A stretch of DNA of 40,614 nucleotides, from assembly GCA_038496445.1 (NCBI GenBank), contig JALMLS010000522.1, forward strand, positions 1 through 40,614. The letters run 5' to 3'. The translations under genes were made by a program, and so were the position numbers. Below are positions 1 to 9,628 of the stretch, piece by piece. Under the pieces are notes generated by a model. It did not search any database and was not told the origin of the DNA. It was given only the letters and a program-made list of their open reading frames with translations. The stretch's first letter is position 1; the number at the start of each line of letters is the position of its first letter. The stretch comes from Trichosphaerium sp. ATCC 40318. Its lineage: Eukaryota; Discosea; Flabellinia; Trichosidae.

Positions 1-632
1 TATATTTTAAAAGCCCTTATACCGTCTTTTGTGATATTAGAACTTCTTGAAAGACCAAGAGATTCTACACTTGCAAGAGACTTATATCCTTCATCAGTAA
101 TCAAACCACATCCATGTACATCAACTCTTAACAACCAAGAAGAAACTGCCTTTATGCCAACATCAGAGACTGCTGTATACCTGACACTAAGCACTCTTAC
201 ACCTGCTAAAGGAATTATACCTTTATCAGTAACTTGAGTATCGTTCAGCCTTATACTAAAAACACCAGCAAGAGCTTGAATGCCCTCATCTGTAATCAAT
301 TGACAACTATCAAGACTTATTGTATGTACACCTGATAGTGCCTTTAGACCCGTGTCTGTAACATCAGTACGATCAAGACAAATAGCATGAACACCAGCGA
401 GTGCTGTGATATCATCATTTGCAGTTTGCATCGTTATCTTTGTGTTTTTCAAAATAGCCTTGTATTTTTTTACAGTATTGACATCAGAAGGCTTAATTGT
501 AGCTTTATCATAACCCACAACGTTATGTATTGTGTCAGCGAGAAGCTTACACACTTGTGAAGCAATATATCGTTCTGTACCTATAAACAGTAGTATATGC
601 GCCAATATCTCAGGTGGTAGGCTTAGCATCAT
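1..632 (-). CDS. F-box/leucine-rich-repeat protein, 3' end beyond window
   Basis: Runs off the left edge, so the C-terminus is missing. The ATG at 632 opens an F-box-like N-terminus (LPPEILAHILLFIGTERYIA, then a QVCKLLADTIHNVVGY segment), followed by at least seven LRRs of about 22 residues built on 'L(A/S)GVHTIxLDxxxVTDxGIKA'. Known role of such proteins: the F-box binds Skp1 in an SCF ubiquitin ligase and the LRR solenoid picks the substrate. No intron or stop is seen in the visible part. It belongs to the same family as the minus-strand genes at 6.6-11 kb, so this end is probably part of a tandem array continuing to the left. The specific substrate is unknown. Confidence 0.85.
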   Translation of the reverse strand, partial: MMLSLPPEILAHILLFIGTERYIASQVCKLLADTIHNVVGYDKATIKPSDVNTVKKYKAILKNTKITMQTANDDITALAGVHAICLDRTDVTDTGLKALSGVHTISLDSCQLITDEGIQALAGVFSIRLNDTQVTDKGIIPLAGVRVLSVRYTAVSDVGIKAVSSWLLRVDVHGCGLITDEGYKSLASVESLGLSRSSNITKDGIRAFKI

Positions 633-869
633 TCGATAGTCAAAAAGTAATAAGTAAGATCTCCTTAGAAGTCAACAGACTTCTGGGCTTGAGACGGTCG
701 ATGGCGAGGCAGAAATTCGAGTTGAGTGTGAGATTTTCGGGTGGTTACTATTACAATCGGAGTATCACCTGCTTTGATTTTTCCCAAAGCGCGTTTGGTT
801 CGACACAACTGTTTTCAACAAAAGTCTTTTTATCCTTTTTTGTGAGCACTCTAACCCGATTTACCCACT

Positions 870-2492
870 ATGGCAGCAAGAGTAAACAAGCAAATATTAC
901 TCACATCGTACGCAGAGCGCGAACCAAAAGCAACAAACTTCAAATATGTTGAAGTGGTAAGAAAGCGTATCAACTAGCGATTTAACGGTGTTTTTAGCCT
1001 GTAGAGGAGGTTGCAGATGGCAAGGTGCTTGTCAAGGTCTTGTATCTTTCATTAGACCCTTATATGCGTATTAAAATGATAGATTTCGGCGGTAAACGCG
1101 ACGGCTACTTCTAGTACGCGTTTTAAACACTTTTCATCTTTTCTTTAATTTCTCCGTTGATCCTAAAAGTTCTTCCTTAGCTCTCATCCTTTGAATACAC
1201 CTATGCTTGGCCAGGGTATAGGACAAGTTATAGAGTCGAAAAATGAAGCCTTTCCTAAAGGAACACTTGTTGTAGGCAGTTTTGGGTACACAATTCATTT
1301 TTTTTGTTCAAAAAGTGACCTCTGTAACACGTGCTAGATGGCAAATGTACGCTATTTCAGATGGATCAGTTTTACGCTGTAGATGACTCCAAAGTACCGC
1401 GTCAGCGTTCATTGGAGTGCTTGTGTATTTCTGGGTTTTTCAAGTTTTTTGGGTCTTTTTTGTTCTGACTTAACGTGTTAGGTCTTACTGGGTTTTCTGC
1501 ATGGGTAGGTATGAAGTTTATTGGCGAGCCAAAAGAGGGCGAGACGTTAGTTGTTTCTGGCGGCGCTGGAGCTGTAGGAAGCGTTGTAGGTCAGCTCGGA
1601 AAAATTAAAGGTAACGATCTTTGTTTCTTTTTTTTGGATTGTGTTACTTCTAAGCACGTGATTTGATAGGATGTCGTGTTATTGGTATTGCTGGAAGCGA
1701 TGAAAAGGTTAAATGGATGAAAGAAGTAGCTGGTTTCGATGAAGGCATGTTATTTAAAGGTTTTTTTATTTTTTTTTATTTAACGTTGGATTTCCCACGT
1801 GATACTTTGTCGGCAAAGACCTGTGTGGGTTTATTTTATATTTCCTTAATCTGACAACGACTCTTATCAAACGAGGAACACCTTAAAAAAAAAGGGCTTG
1901 ATAGCTATCATTGAAGGCTTTTTTTACATTCGAAATACGCTAACAAGCTCAAAAGGTATCAACTACAAGACCACTAAAAACTTAGCTGCAGCTATTAAAG
2001 AGCATGCACCAAAGGGAGTAGATATTTACTTTGATAACGTTGGAGGTATGTCGATCCTATAAAGGAAACAACGACCAGAAACTAATCGTTCACAAGGTGA
2101 AACTCTTGAGATAATGTTAGATCAAATGAACATGCTTGGTAGGATAGTTGCATGTGGTCAAATATCCCAGTACAACAAACCTCGTACTGAGAGTTATGGC
2201 GTCAAGAATACAATGAATATTGTTACCAAGGAACTGACATTCAAAGGTTTCTTGGCAGGTAGATACTACAAAGATCACCTTGGAAGTTTCATAAAGGTAA
2301 GTTAATCTTTGAAAACTGTTTTTTTGACATTGTTGGTTTCTTTAGCAAGCGTCTATGTGGATGGCAGAAGGAAAGCTTACGCATAAGGAAACTGTTGTAG
2401 ATGGTATAGAGAATGCACCAGAAGCTTTTCAAAGATTATTTGAAGGAAACAAGTTCGGTAAACTTGTAATTAACATTTCTCAGAAAGAATAA
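870..2492 (+). CDS. NADP-dependent medium-chain reductase (PTGR/alkenal reductase type), possibly damaged
   Basis: Zinc-independent medium-chain dehydrogenase/reductase that would reduce alkenal or enone double bonds with NADPH. The start MAARVNKQILL is followed by the family motif LSLDPYMR, then ...TPMLGQGIGQVIES, LTGFSAWVGMKFIGEPKEGE, the Rossmann loop GGAGAVGSVVGQLGKIKG, VDIYFDNVGG and GRIVACGQISQYN. It ends ...FGKLVINISQKE. Exons are joined by about seven short GT-AG introns (for example 957-997, 1114-1180, 1286-1337, 2293-2345). Between 1338 and 1475 the expected reading is disturbed: the frame entering from the previous exon meets TGA at 1384-1386, while the expected AVDDSKVP peptide is in the next frame and the downstream SAFIGVL peptide returns to the first. 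Either two compensating indels have occurred, or there is a sequencing error or unusual splicing. Confidence 0.8.
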
Positions 2493-2706
2493 AAATGCAC
2501 ATTTCCGTTTTTCGTTTGTCTTGCTTACATTGCCGAAAAGATTCAGTATTAACTGCAACTATACTAGTTCACTCCTCCAACAGTTATTAAGTGGCAAAGG
2601 AGTCAAGAGAGGAATCACAAGGTAGTAGTTATCAACATTGCTTACACTCGAAACAATAAGGATAGGAGTTTGGGGTGCAATTGCACAGATTTATTCATAG
2701 ATAATT

Positions 2707-3481
2707 CTAAGGGCACGTGACTGAAGCGCATTGCATTCGCCATATTCTGTCTCCCAAAGGTCCAGGCATACTAGATGAAAATATCAGCTTAATCAAACGA
2801 GCTTCCTTCTGTGTAACGTACCCCCAGACTGTTTGAAATCCAGTAACAAACGGTGTAGCTGCAGGACATACGACGTCGCCTGTACCATAGAATCCTGGAG
2901 TTATGTCAAACATTGCTAGAGTAAAGTTAGATAGGTGTGTTCTAAAACTAGATAACATACAGATCCATGTTCTTCCAGTTGTACTGCATGCAGCTGTTGC
3001 ACGCCTCCTGAAGGTTAAACATGAGAATCTCAGTATTGGAAGTAACTATTTAAGGTACCTGCATCTTAGTGTGAAGGTTCTGTCATTACCTACCCACGTC
3101 CCACCAATTATATCTAGTGTTATTGGTTAACCTAAAATACAACAAACCTTCTAGTACCATCAATGGCATGACCGTCAGGGCAAGTGAAGAGAAAGTTATT
3201 GGTTAAAACAGAGGTAAAAGACAATGAAGGTCCTGAAAACACAACTCCATTTTCAAAGCATCTCCAAGCGAAGCGCCTTGGTTGCCCAAGAGTATATGTC
3301 CTAGCGCCAGCCATAGCACCAATGGGACACGTGCGCTGCCAAGCATTAAGCGGTGGCGTTGTTAGACCTGGTGCGAAGTAAACTATAGCGTAACTGGTCC
3401 TTTGAGAACAGTTATAGGGCGAAATCAACTTTGGACTTACGAAACGCAAACAAGAAGAGAAAGTACGTTAATGAGGTGCAT
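2707..3481 (-). CDS. Secreted dermatopontin-like Cys-repeat protein
   Basis: Five exons (3441-3481, 3159-3399 approximately, 3059-3113, 2822-3007, 2707-2770) joined at phase-consistent GT-AG introns of about 40-50 nt give a protein of about 195 residues. It opens with a signal peptide, MHLINVLSLLVCVSTSYA. Three repeats follow the pattern C-P-x-G/A...(F/W)-x-(W/L/M)-x-C: CPIGAMAG..FAWRCF, CPDGHAID..FTLRCR and CPAATPFVTG..IWRMQC. This Cys/aromatic pattern resembles dermatopontin/tachylectin-type domains, which are extracellular and bind glycans or matrix. The assignment rests on pattern only; without a profile search it could be another secreted Cys-rich fold. Two CACGTG hexamers lie 35 and 46 bp upstream of the ATG. 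Confidence 0.62.
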
Positions 3482-3515
3482 TTCTCGCAATAAATTGTCG
3501 TTATTGTTTTAAAAC

Positions 3516-3532
3516 CACGTGATGTTCACGTG
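3516..3532. promoter_or_regulatory. Paired CACGTG (E-box/G-box-like) sites
   Basis: Two CACGTG palindromes at 3516-3521 and 3527-3532, 11 bp apart, sit 35-50 bp upstream of the minus-strand ATG at 3481. CACGTG is bound by bHLH and some bZIP factors in many eukaryotes. A regulatory role here is inferred from position and from enrichment of the hexamer across 1-19 kb. Confidence 0.45.
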
Positions 3533-4288
3533 AATTCGCTAACCGTTTGTTAACCTGCTAACAAACTGTTTAATCAGTGTTTGGTATGCCACAGCTATTT
3601 CAACCGTTTGTGGCTTTTCATTGAAGTGGCATAATATAAAGACATCAACTTGCTTCTTGGCTAAAAACTTAAGTTCAAGACGTTACAGTACTAAGGTACA
3701 AATAGATGTGGTTTTGAATTCGTGCGATGTAAAGAAGAAAAATTCATGCGGCTTTGGATTCGGTATGAAAGGAAGTGCCAAAAGGTTAGGCCCAAAAGTT
3801 GGCGGAGACGTCAAGGTCCATCATACCAACCTGACAACTTGAAAATAAATAGTGCAGATTGTTTTCACAACAACAAGAAACTATGACTGGCATCGCCATG
3901 ATCAACTATAGTAAACGTTGATAGATAAGATATAGGTGGGGTTCATACCGGCGCTACAACGTCATTGTACTTGGACATATAAAAAGTCCACAAGCAATTT
4001 GGCTTTTAGTTTGTTTCTCTTCCAAAAACATAAGCTTGGTTATGCATAAAATTAGAGTTTTCTTAGTGACGATTTGGTCGGCAACGTCCTGTAAAACCGC
4101 CAATTACGTACCATTTCTTAGTACAACAAAAGAGTGTAAGTGATTGTATGCTTAGAAAACTCAAAATTTTATACCTGTCAAAAAATGTCCGTTTTAAATG
4201 AAACCCGACATGTACTAGTGTTGTCACTCTTAGTGTATCTGTTTACTGTGCTTGACTTTGTGGTTTGACTGGTTTGTTTTGTACATAC
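3533..4288. other. Intergenic region before the tubulin gene
   Basis: About 750 bp with no convincing gene. A 73-codon open frame at 3621-3842 resembles nothing I recognise and has no supporting splice context. The segment would hold the tubulin promoter. Confidence 0.5.
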
Positions 4289-6266
4289 ATGCGCGAAATC
4301 ATAAGTATTCAGGTTGGTAAATGTGGAAATCACATCGGACAGAAATTTTGGGAGAATGTAAACGAAGAACACGGAATTAGCGTAAACGGCCATTGTACAG
4401 GTTCAGACGTACAAAAATCCAACTTAGAGGTGTATTATAACAATAACAACGCAAATCGATACGTTCCAAGAGCAATTCTCGTAGATTTTGGTTAGCAGCT
4501 TCAAAAGTAGCCCTATAGTTATCTCATACGCTCGTTAGGACCTAGCGCGTTAGATGAGGTCCGATCGAGTGCGATAGGACGTTGCTTCAATCCACAGAAT
4601 TTTATACATAGCGCACAGACCAGAACAGGTACAAACACACTTTTTAAGACTTGTTTTGCTTTTTCTTCATAAAGCACGTGATAAGTTTTTTCGTTGTACC
4701 ATTAACCTAAGCTTTCTAGGTGGTGTATGGGCTTCAGGATATTATGTACGTTGTAGTTGTAGGAATACAATTTATAGTTGCCTTGTACAAGTTTCAGACA
4801 TCGGTGACAATTGTAGCTGCACTTCCATGACTACAATGAACTTATACGTTGTAACATTGAAATAGAATGATGGAGGAGAGCTGGTTGATGATGTTATTGA
4901 GGCAGTAAGACGAGAAGCAGAAGCTTGTGAGAGCCTTGAAGGATTTCAATTTTGTCACTCTACCTGTGGTGGTACAGGATCAGGTATGATGATACATAAA
5001 ACAACAAAGCCATACTTTACGTGTACAATTAACTTGACAAAGGGATTGGAACTCTGATTATGAGTAAACTGAAGGAAGAATATTGTGATAAGATGGTTGT
5101 TTCCTTCTCCTCGATGATAGCGCCTGACATGCATGCATCACAAGTTACTGAGGCATATAATGTGTATGCTTGTTAGGGTGTATAACTTGATTTAACATTA
5201 TTTGCCTTAGTGTTCTTTCAATACAGCAACTTGCAGAAAACGCTGATTTAGTTGTTTGTTTTGACAATGATGCTTTATTTAAAGTTTGCTCTAGACACAT
5301 TAACCCAAAAGATATTAACTTTAAGGATATGAATCACGTCGCAGCTTCTTTAATGAGCAATATCACATGTAGCTTAAGGTTTCCAGGTACACCACATAGT
5401 GTAATTATTAATTTTGTAAATGTGCTTTTGTAGGTTCAATGAAAACTGGGTTAAGAAGGATTGCAACAAACTTGACACCCTTCCGAAAGCTTCAATTTTG
5501 TATAGCGAATCATGTATCATTTCCACTATCAAAAATAGGTTCTTTAAAAGTAAATGCTCTACCTCAATTAGTACACGAAGCCTTCCAGGCACGTCAAAAC
5601 ATCATGACATTTTGAGTTGAAATGCTAACACCTGTTAGCCACAAAACTCTACAACTTGTTGTGACCCTATACAGGGGAAGTACTTGGCAGCTTATGCTAT
5701 TTTCAGAGGGTATGGTTGCTATTTTAATGTCACTATTTAAGATGTTGTGTAGGAAGACAATAAGTGTTTGTGAAGCAGAAAATCATATTTCAAACTTTCA
5801 TAAAAAGAATAGTAAGACGTTTGTTGAATGGATTCCAGACAACATTACAACATCTCACTGTAATATAACTAGCCCTGGTATGCTTCTATTTGTTTATTTA
5901 TTCCTATCTCACCTTCATAAACAAATAGGTGACGCTATGAGCTGTACTTTATTCGGAAACTCAACAGCTATACAAACACTCTTCAAAAAAACAACCAAAC
6001 ACTTTGATGCTCTTTATAGAAGAAACGCTTTTATACATTGGTACGAAGGTACGTGTTTAACACTTTTCTCTCAACTAAATACCTTGTTTTACTTTGCAAT
6101 AGATTTTGGTATACAAAAAGAAGAATTCAACGAAGCACGAGCAACCTTAAACGACTTAATAAATTACTACCAAATGTATCAAGAAGTAAAGTCACATACC
6201 TCACAGGATATAGAAGATGAAGCGCATGAATATGATCAAGTTTGTAATACCAAAGAATCACAATAA
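4289..6266 (+). CDS. Divergent beta-tubulin, one in-frame TGA unexplained
   Basis: A beta-tubulin paralogue starting MREI, the tetrapeptide used in tubulin mRNA autoregulation, then [18 protein letters not shown]. Exons 4289-4490, 4539-4628, 4720-4745, 4866-4983, 5043-5163, 5211-5386 and 5434 onward join in phase through 45-120-nt introns. The GTP-binding loop reads CGGTGSG (usual GGGTGSG). Later motifs include [44 protein letters not shown] and RRNAFIHWY. Further introns are at 5710-5752, 5878-5928 and 6049-6102. The frame of the exon from 5434 reaches TGA at 5613-5615, and no GT-AG intron reconnects it cleanly to the CDPIQG exon, so the gene may be broken there or use a non-canonical splice site. 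The C-terminal tail is only weakly acidic. It is too divergent to be the main beta-tubulin. Confidence 0.82.
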
Positions 6267-6585
6267 ACTCATGCTATTGTACAGCCAAGGCGATTTCATC
6301 AATAGTCACACCAATTTCGTGGAGTTTTGACTTCACGGTGTTTGAGTTCAAAGCTAAATGGTTTGAAGTCAACTTACGTCGATTCATTAACAGTACATGC
6401 ACGTGCTACAACTATATAGACTTTTATGGCTTTTGTGATTAATATAGCTGTCTTGAAAGTGTAGCTGGAAACAACTACAAAATACAAACTCTTTCGAAAT
6501 AGACATTTGACTATTTGTCCATTTATTTAACAGCATCAAAACGTTATCATGTATATTGTTTACATGGCGTTTAATGTACAAAGAA
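6267..6585. other. Short intergenic gap
   Basis: Convergent 3' ends of the tubulin gene and an F-box/LRR gene. I see no gene or repeat here. Confidence 0.5.
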
Positions 6586-7893
6586 TTAATTACATTGAGC
6601 ACCCAATGCAACAACAGCAGCTTTTGTACACTTTGTACCAACAATAAAAACTCTAAAAGCTCCTTCAAGAGCTGATATCCCTTTGTCTGTCACAAGAGAG
6701 CACCCCATTAATCTTATTGTATGAACACCCGCAAGAGCCCTTATTCCTCTATCTGTTATCTTGGTACACTTAACTAAGGATATCTCATGTACACCAGCAA
6801 GATGAATAACACCTTCATCTGTGATTTCGCTACAATCATTCAAGTAAATAGTATGCACTCCTGCAAGTGATTTCAATCCGTTATCAGTTACACCTTTACA
6901 CCAACTCAAATCTATTTTGTGTACCCCTGATAAACATCCAAGCCATGAGTCTTGTATGGTTAAACGCTTCAAAGAGATGGTGTGAATACCAGCAGAAAAG
7001 GCTGATATTGAAGCAAGAGTTATTTCTTGACACCCACTCAAGTCGAGTACACTTGCACCAACAAGAGGTGTGATATCTTCATCTTTTACAGTCAAATCGG
7101 TTAAGATGATAGTATTTACACCTGATAGTTGTTTTAAATGTTCAACAGACACAAAGTCGCATTCAGAAATGTCAATTGTGTGAAGACACATTTCACCTGT
7201 TCTATTTTTAGGTGTAGTCAAGTATTCAAAACAAGAACCATCAATGCCGAAACAACTAGACATAAGTATTGTGTGAGCTCCAGCAAGTACTTTTACACCA
7301 TTGTCAGTAAAGTTGCAAGAGCTGATATTTATAGTATGGACACCAGCAAGACATTTTAATCCTTCATCTGTGCAACGATAACAACCCGAAATATTTACCT
7401 TGTAAGCACCTGAAATAGCATCCAATGAATCATCTGTCAAATTACCTATACAGCCTATATCTATGGTATGTACACCTGACAAGAATTGTATACCTTTATC
7501 TGTAATACGCTTACATATGTATATATCTATTTCAGCAACACCAGCGAGTGCCCGAAGGCACTTATCAGTCACTGCCAAGCACCTTATTGATAATTTTTTA
7601 ACACCCGCCAATGAACTTATTTCCTCGTCTGACGCCTTATATTTCGTTACTGACACAAGAGTATTGTCCAACAGCGATTTTTTCTTGATTAAACGCTTTA
7701 AGGACTCCGATGACCTTATATCTATTAAACCGTAACCAACGTGTCTGTGGATAATGTCATAGAACAGCCAACAAGTCTGAGCGACTGGATAGCGTGTTTT
7801 ATTCGGAGTGTACTCAAAAATGCTAACAATGAGCTCTGTTGCTATTGTTTCAAGGAAGCAAGGATTTGTGCCATTATAGTGTACACTAGCCAT
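6586..7893 (-). CDS. F-box/leucine-rich-repeat protein (about 435 aa)
   Basis: Single-exon gene. The ATG at 7893 (MASVHYNGTNPCFL) is chosen because the open frame upstream contains only non-ATG starts and a weak N-terminus. Residues about 15-50 form an F-box (IATELIVSIFEYTPNKTRYP, then QTCWLFYDIIH). About 13 LRRs of the cysteine-containing type follow, for example 'GVHTINISSCNFTDNGVKVLA' style units with Cys/Ser at the conserved Asn position and (I/V)TDxG(I/V) turns. The expected role is an SCF ubiquitin-ligase adaptor with an LRR substrate cradle. It lies in a head-to-tail minus-strand series with the next two genes, pointing to tandem duplication. There are no frame lesions. Confidence 0.85.
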   Translation of the reverse strand: MASVHYNGTNPCFLETIATELIVSIFEYTPNKTRYPVAQTCWLFYDIIHRHVGYGLIDIRSSESLKRLIKKKSLLDNTLVSVTKYKASDEEISSLAGVKKLSIRCLAVTDKCLRALAGVAEIDIYICKRITDKGIQFLSGVHTIDIGCIGNLTDDSLDAISGAYKVNISGCYRCTDEGLKCLAGVHTINISSCNFTDNGVKVLAGAHTILMSSCFGIDGSCFEYLTTPKNRTGEMCLHTIDISECDFVSVEHLKQLSGVNTIILTDLTVKDEDITPLVGASVLDLSGCQEITLASISAFSAGIHTISLKRLTIQDSWLGCLSGVHKIDLSWCKGVTDNGLKSLAGVHTIYLNDCSEITDEGVIHLAGVHEISLVKCTKITDRGIRALAGVHTIRLMGCSLVTDKGISALEGAFRVFIVGTKCTKAAVVALGAQCN

Positions 7894-8236
7894 TACCGCA
7901 GAGTAATAATCGGAATAGTGATTTGTAGGTTGCCTTAATGAACTAGTTAAGGACAGGAAACAAGTGCATTTAAACCTAGAGTGGGCGCTCAACTGCAATC
8001 TGCTGTCTCATTCAAATACAATTGGCTACACCCGCGAATCAGATGCCAAAAACTACAATACTGTACAAATGTTACCAATCATTGTACTATGTGCTTAATC
8101 AACAAGTTCACGTGAGTTTTCAAAAATTTGAAAAAAAATACCAAACAGTTTGTTGTTGTTGGTAATTTATTATTTGACTCTAACTAACTACTCCTGGTTT
8201 ACTATTTTGTTTACAAAAAAAATACTGTACGACTTT
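7894..8236. other. Intergenic region with one CACGTG
   Basis: About 340 bp containing the upstream region of the 7893 start and the 3' end of the next gene. One CACGTG lies at 8109-8114. No gene is seen. Confidence 0.5.
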
Positions 8237-9250
8237 TCAGAACACATAGCAAGTACTTCTCAATGAGTTCACACATTGGACTGTAACAGCAGTATCATCA
8301 AGTGATATTACTGCAACACCTATGAGTGATTTGACACCTTCATCCGTTATGCCTTTACAGCTGGTAAGAAGAATGGTATGAACACCAGAAAGAGCTTTGA
8401 GACCTTCATCTGTAACTGACGTTCCAGAAAGACCAATAGTGTGAACGCCAGCAAGTGCTTTGACACCTTCATCTGTTATTGAAGTATAATGGAGGTAAAT
8501 AGTATGAACTCCAGCAAGTGCTTTAACCCCTTCATCTGTAACAGGAGTTCCAATGAGGATAATATCATAAACGCCTTTTAGTGCTACAATACTTTCATGT
8601 GTTACTTTAGTGTATCTGAGGTTTATAGAGTGAACACCAGCAAGTGTGGATACGTCAGTTACTTGAGTATCAGCGAGGTTTATGCTATAAACTCCAGTAA
8701 GATATTTGACACATTCATTTGTTACTGATGTGCCAGAAAGATCAATGGTATGAACACCAGATAGAGCTTTGACACCTTCATCTGTTATTAAAGTGCCACA
8801 AAGACTGATTGTATGAACACCACAGAGAGCTTGTATACCTTCGTCAGTTATGTTCATGCACTTTTCAAGTCTAATCTTTTGAACTCCAGCAAGAGATTTA
8901 ATACATTCATCTGTTACGGGAGTGTCAATAAGATCAATGGCATGAACACCAGAAAACTGTTTGACAACAGCATCATAATCTTCAAAAGCTGTAAGTTTGA
9001 CTATGGTATGTCGTAGAGTGGCCCGATGTTTTAATAGTGCAGTTGCTTGTTCAGTATTCTTAATGGTAACTCTTTCATATCCAACAACGTCATGAATGAT
9101 AGAAGCAAGAAGAAAGCACGTTTGTGCAGCTGCGAACCGTGCTTTTGTGACGTTTCGTAAAATATGCGCTAAAATCTCGACAGGAAGGTCTAAAAGGCTC
9201 GTTGGTGCGGCGGGATGTATTGGAGCTAATTCTACAATTTCTTTTGACAT
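8237..9250 (-). CDS. F-box/leucine-rich-repeat protein (337 aa)
   Basis: Single exon, ATG at 9250 (MSKEIVELAP). The F-box spans residues about 18-52 (LLDLPVEILAHILRNVTKAR, then QTCFLLASIIHDVVGYERV). About 11 highly regular LRRs follow with consensus 'LAGVHTIxLSGTSVTDEGVKA'. Successive units differ at few positions, so internal repeat duplication looks recent or the units are being homogenised. The predicted product is an SCF-type substrate receptor. The N-terminal phrase 'ILxxxxKxRxxAAQTCxLLAxIIHxVVGYE' closely matches the partial gene at 1-632, making those two the closest pair. A CACGTG lies about 160 bp upstream (9409-9414). Confidence 0.87.
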   Translation of the reverse strand: MSKEIVELAPIHPAAPTSLLDLPVEILAHILRNVTKARFAAAQTCFLLASIIHDVVGYERVTIKNTEQATALLKHRATLRHTIVKLTAFEDYDAVVKQFSGVHAIDLIDTPVTDECIKSLAGVQKIRLEKCMNITDEGIQALCGVHTISLCGTLITDEGVKALSGVHTIDLSGTSVTNECVKYLTGVYSINLADTQVTDVSTLAGVHSINLRYTKVTHESIVALKGVYDIILIGTPVTDEGVKALAGVHTIYLHYTSITDEGVKALAGVHTIGLSGTSVTDEGLKALSGVHTILLTSCKGITDEGVKSLIGVAVISLDDTAVTVQCVNSLRSTCYVF

Positions 9251-9628
9251 TGCGTTGTATGAGCGCCACGAGATGCTATTAAGGTAGAAGCGTTAAGGAG
9301 GTATGATGTTTTGATAATGCAGCCTGTACTTAACGTATTGAAATATCCAGACAATGTCGTATGTTGCAGCGCTAAGACTTCTTGTTAAAAGGCCACTCCG
9401 ATTTGTAGCACGTGACTTGGTCAAATCCGTAGAAATATTCTGTTATTAGTAAGCACATTTATAATATAAATCAACCTAAGGTACAAGGATATCACATACT
9501 CCATGGCATACACAATGAAAAAATGGATTTATGTTACTACACTATCATGTCTTTGAGTGAATAAAGAATTTGACCTTGATGAAAAGATTTAATGGACAAA
9601 ATAATAAAGCTAGCTACAAACGGATTGT
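9251..9628. other. Intergenic region with one CACGTG
   Basis: About 380 bp between two co-oriented F-box/LRR genes. It contains CACGTG at 9409-9414 and no gene that I can see. Confidence 0.5.

Noticed and set aside
3621-3842. Small plus-strand open frame upstream of tubulin
   Set aside because: No recognisable motif, no splice support, and ordinary length for chance in this composition.
7463-7735. Plus-strand open frames opposite the LRR genes (also 31-237, 9750-10112, 14784-15365)
   Set aside because: They are antisense reflections of repetitive LRR coding sequence (LTPxxxxxPLSV-type peptides) and move with the repeats.
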